From Membranipora membranacea (taxonomy: Eukaryota > Bryozoa > Gymnolaemata > Cheilostomatida > Membraniporidae), in contig OU612065.1 of assembly GCA_914767715.1 (NCBI GenBank), positions 22,132,001-22,196,000 on the forward strand: DNA of 64,000 nt, in the 5' to 3' direction. The stretch's first letter is position 1; each line of letters begins with the position of its first letter. Under the pieces are notes generated by a model that ran no database searches, was not told the DNA's origin, and was given only the letters and a program-made list of their open reading frames with translations. Positions 62,650-64,000 of the stretch are shown here, one piece after another. Position numbers and translations under genes: made by a program.

Positions 62650-63655
62650 ACCTTTGATAATTAGTGCATAAGATCTGAGAAAAAACTTCAGTAATTTGTC
62701 ATTGATATATACTGCAACCAAAATATGAACTGAAAGTGACCAGTCCCAATTTAATAGGGAGTGGGACATCTGAAGCTGGAAGATGATAATGACTACCGCA
62801 AACTCTCCAACGCTTCCTACTATTTTGTTTGTTTGACAATGTTCTTCATTGTCTATGATGTTCTTAGTGGTCAACTTTACTGATAATTGATAAACATTGG
62901 TTTTTCTGACCAAAAACTTTAATTACTCTCATTTGCTATGATTATTTGGTGGTTTTTAAAACAAATGTTAATTATCGAAAACCAATTATCAAAAGTCAGC
63001 TTGCATAAAATCTAGAAAACTTTACTAATCTATCATTGAAAATAAATACAATTGCAAGTGACCAGTTCCTGATTTAGCTTTATGTAATGGATAGTGTGGT
63101 ATACCTGCCGTGTTAGAGGGTGATAATTGATACCACAAACATGCAGGGCTTCCTACAATTTTGTATGTTTGACTCACGCTTAAAGATTTTAATGGTAAAC
63201 TTAACTGTTAATCGATAAAACATTGGTGTTTTTTGACCAAAACTTTAATTACTCACATTCACTTTGATTATTTAGCGGTTTTTAAACAAAAAGTTAATTA
63301 TCCAACTCCAATTATCAAAAGTCAGCTATCCTAAAATTTGAAAAACATCACCAATTTATCATTTATAATCAATGCACATCTGAAGTATTTACTGAAAGTG
63401 AGCAGTTCCTGATTCAGCTTTATGTTATAGATACAGTGGTATACCTGCCTTGTTAGAGGGTGATAATTAATACCACAAACTCGCATGTAGACTTCCTAAA
63501 ACTTGGTACGTTTGCCAATGCACCTTAAGATCTCGGTGGCAAACTTTACCATTAATTGATAAACATTGGTTATTTTTGACCAAAAACTCTAATCACTCTC
63601 AATCACAATAATTATTTGGTGGTTTTTTGAAAACAAAAAGTCAATTATTTTGCTC
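62650..63655. repeat. Degenerate tandem array, three units of about 320-345 bp
   Basis: Three consecutive units share landmarks: gaaagtgaccagt-like blocks near 62733, 63054 and 63393; tgata-aaacattggt blocks near 62889, 63212 and 63558; and a following tgaccaaaaactntaattactc block. Each unit also carries tataccacaaac-like and cttcctac-atttt-gta-gtttg segments. Units have diverged by point changes and small indels. There is no open reading frame of interest, so this is satellite-like DNA at the 3' side of ERP44. Confidence 0.85.
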
Positions 63656-64000
63656 CGGCACAGGTCCTGTGATGTAATGTTTATTGTAGGTATGAACCTT
63701 GTCATCCTTCTAATCTGCTTTGAATTATTGTGGTAGCAAGAAATTAATTGGAACCTCACATCGCCAGCAGTGAAGCAGTGAAGAATTTGTGAAGCCAGTT
63801 CTGCTCTAGCGATAAGAAGGTGTGAAACACAGCTGGCTAAATACTCCTTTATCAACAATAGAGATAAGTGTGTCATCTTGTTTATTTAATATGATATAAA
63901 ACATGTTTCTAGTAATTGATATTGATAAGACTTGCTTGTCAAGGAAAGGTGATATGGTCACAAAAATGCAACCTAAAAAAAAACAAAATGGTTACCTACC
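63656..64000. other. Right edge of window
   Basis: I see no supportable gene in the last 345 bp. The terminal ttacctacc would read as a splice donor on the minus strand, but no coding evidence accompanies it. Confidence 0.5.

Noticed and set aside
63589-63876. 95-codon minus-strand frame at the right edge
   Set aside because: It overlaps the tandem array, has no recognisable domain and no splice context.

Overview
This window looks like nuclear DNA from an animal, probably an invertebrate. It is AT-rich, and its genes are cut into many small exons with canonical GT-AG introns. The proteins align along their full length with human orthologues: a ciliary BBSome subunit, a septin, an ER thioredoxin-family chaperone and the ribosome quality-control hydrolase ANKZF1. 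I cannot name the species from sequence alone. Four genes could be rebuilt exon by exon. In each, every intron phase matches the next exon and the summed coding length divides by three: ANKZF1 (16 coding exons, 733 aa), a septin-7-type septin (13 exons, 611 aa), BBS9 (20 exons, 953 aa) and ERP44 (11 exons, 409 aa).

Layout, left to right. 1-2130 is a second, apparently identical copy of the last five ANKZF1 exons (same sequence at 5062-7191). 2432-3871 (+) holds the 3' exons of a TLDc-domain gene. 5067-23353 (-) is the complete ANKZF1 gene. 24421-24953 (+) is a probable but unplaced coding exon, possibly an alternative start of the septin. 32031-42746 (+) is the septin. 44170-54620 (-) is BBS9, tail to tail with the septin. 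55624-61612 (+) is ERP44, head to head with BBS9. 62650-63650 is a degenerate tandem repeat array.

The introns carry many small non-coding elements: inverted-repeat (MITE-like) elements, one family of which occurs twice, a 118-bp hairpin flanked by TA, short palindromes with related arms, a 44-bp repeat in three copies, a 21-bp minisatellite and tRNA-like SINE candidates.

The genes do not form a pathway; they are independent housekeeping or ciliary genes. The linkage of BBS9 with a SEPTIN7-type gene is notable because both lie on human 7p14. I found no convincing undescribed multi-gene system. The strongest leads are the recent 5-kb-spaced duplication, the MITE families and the septin's alternative exons.
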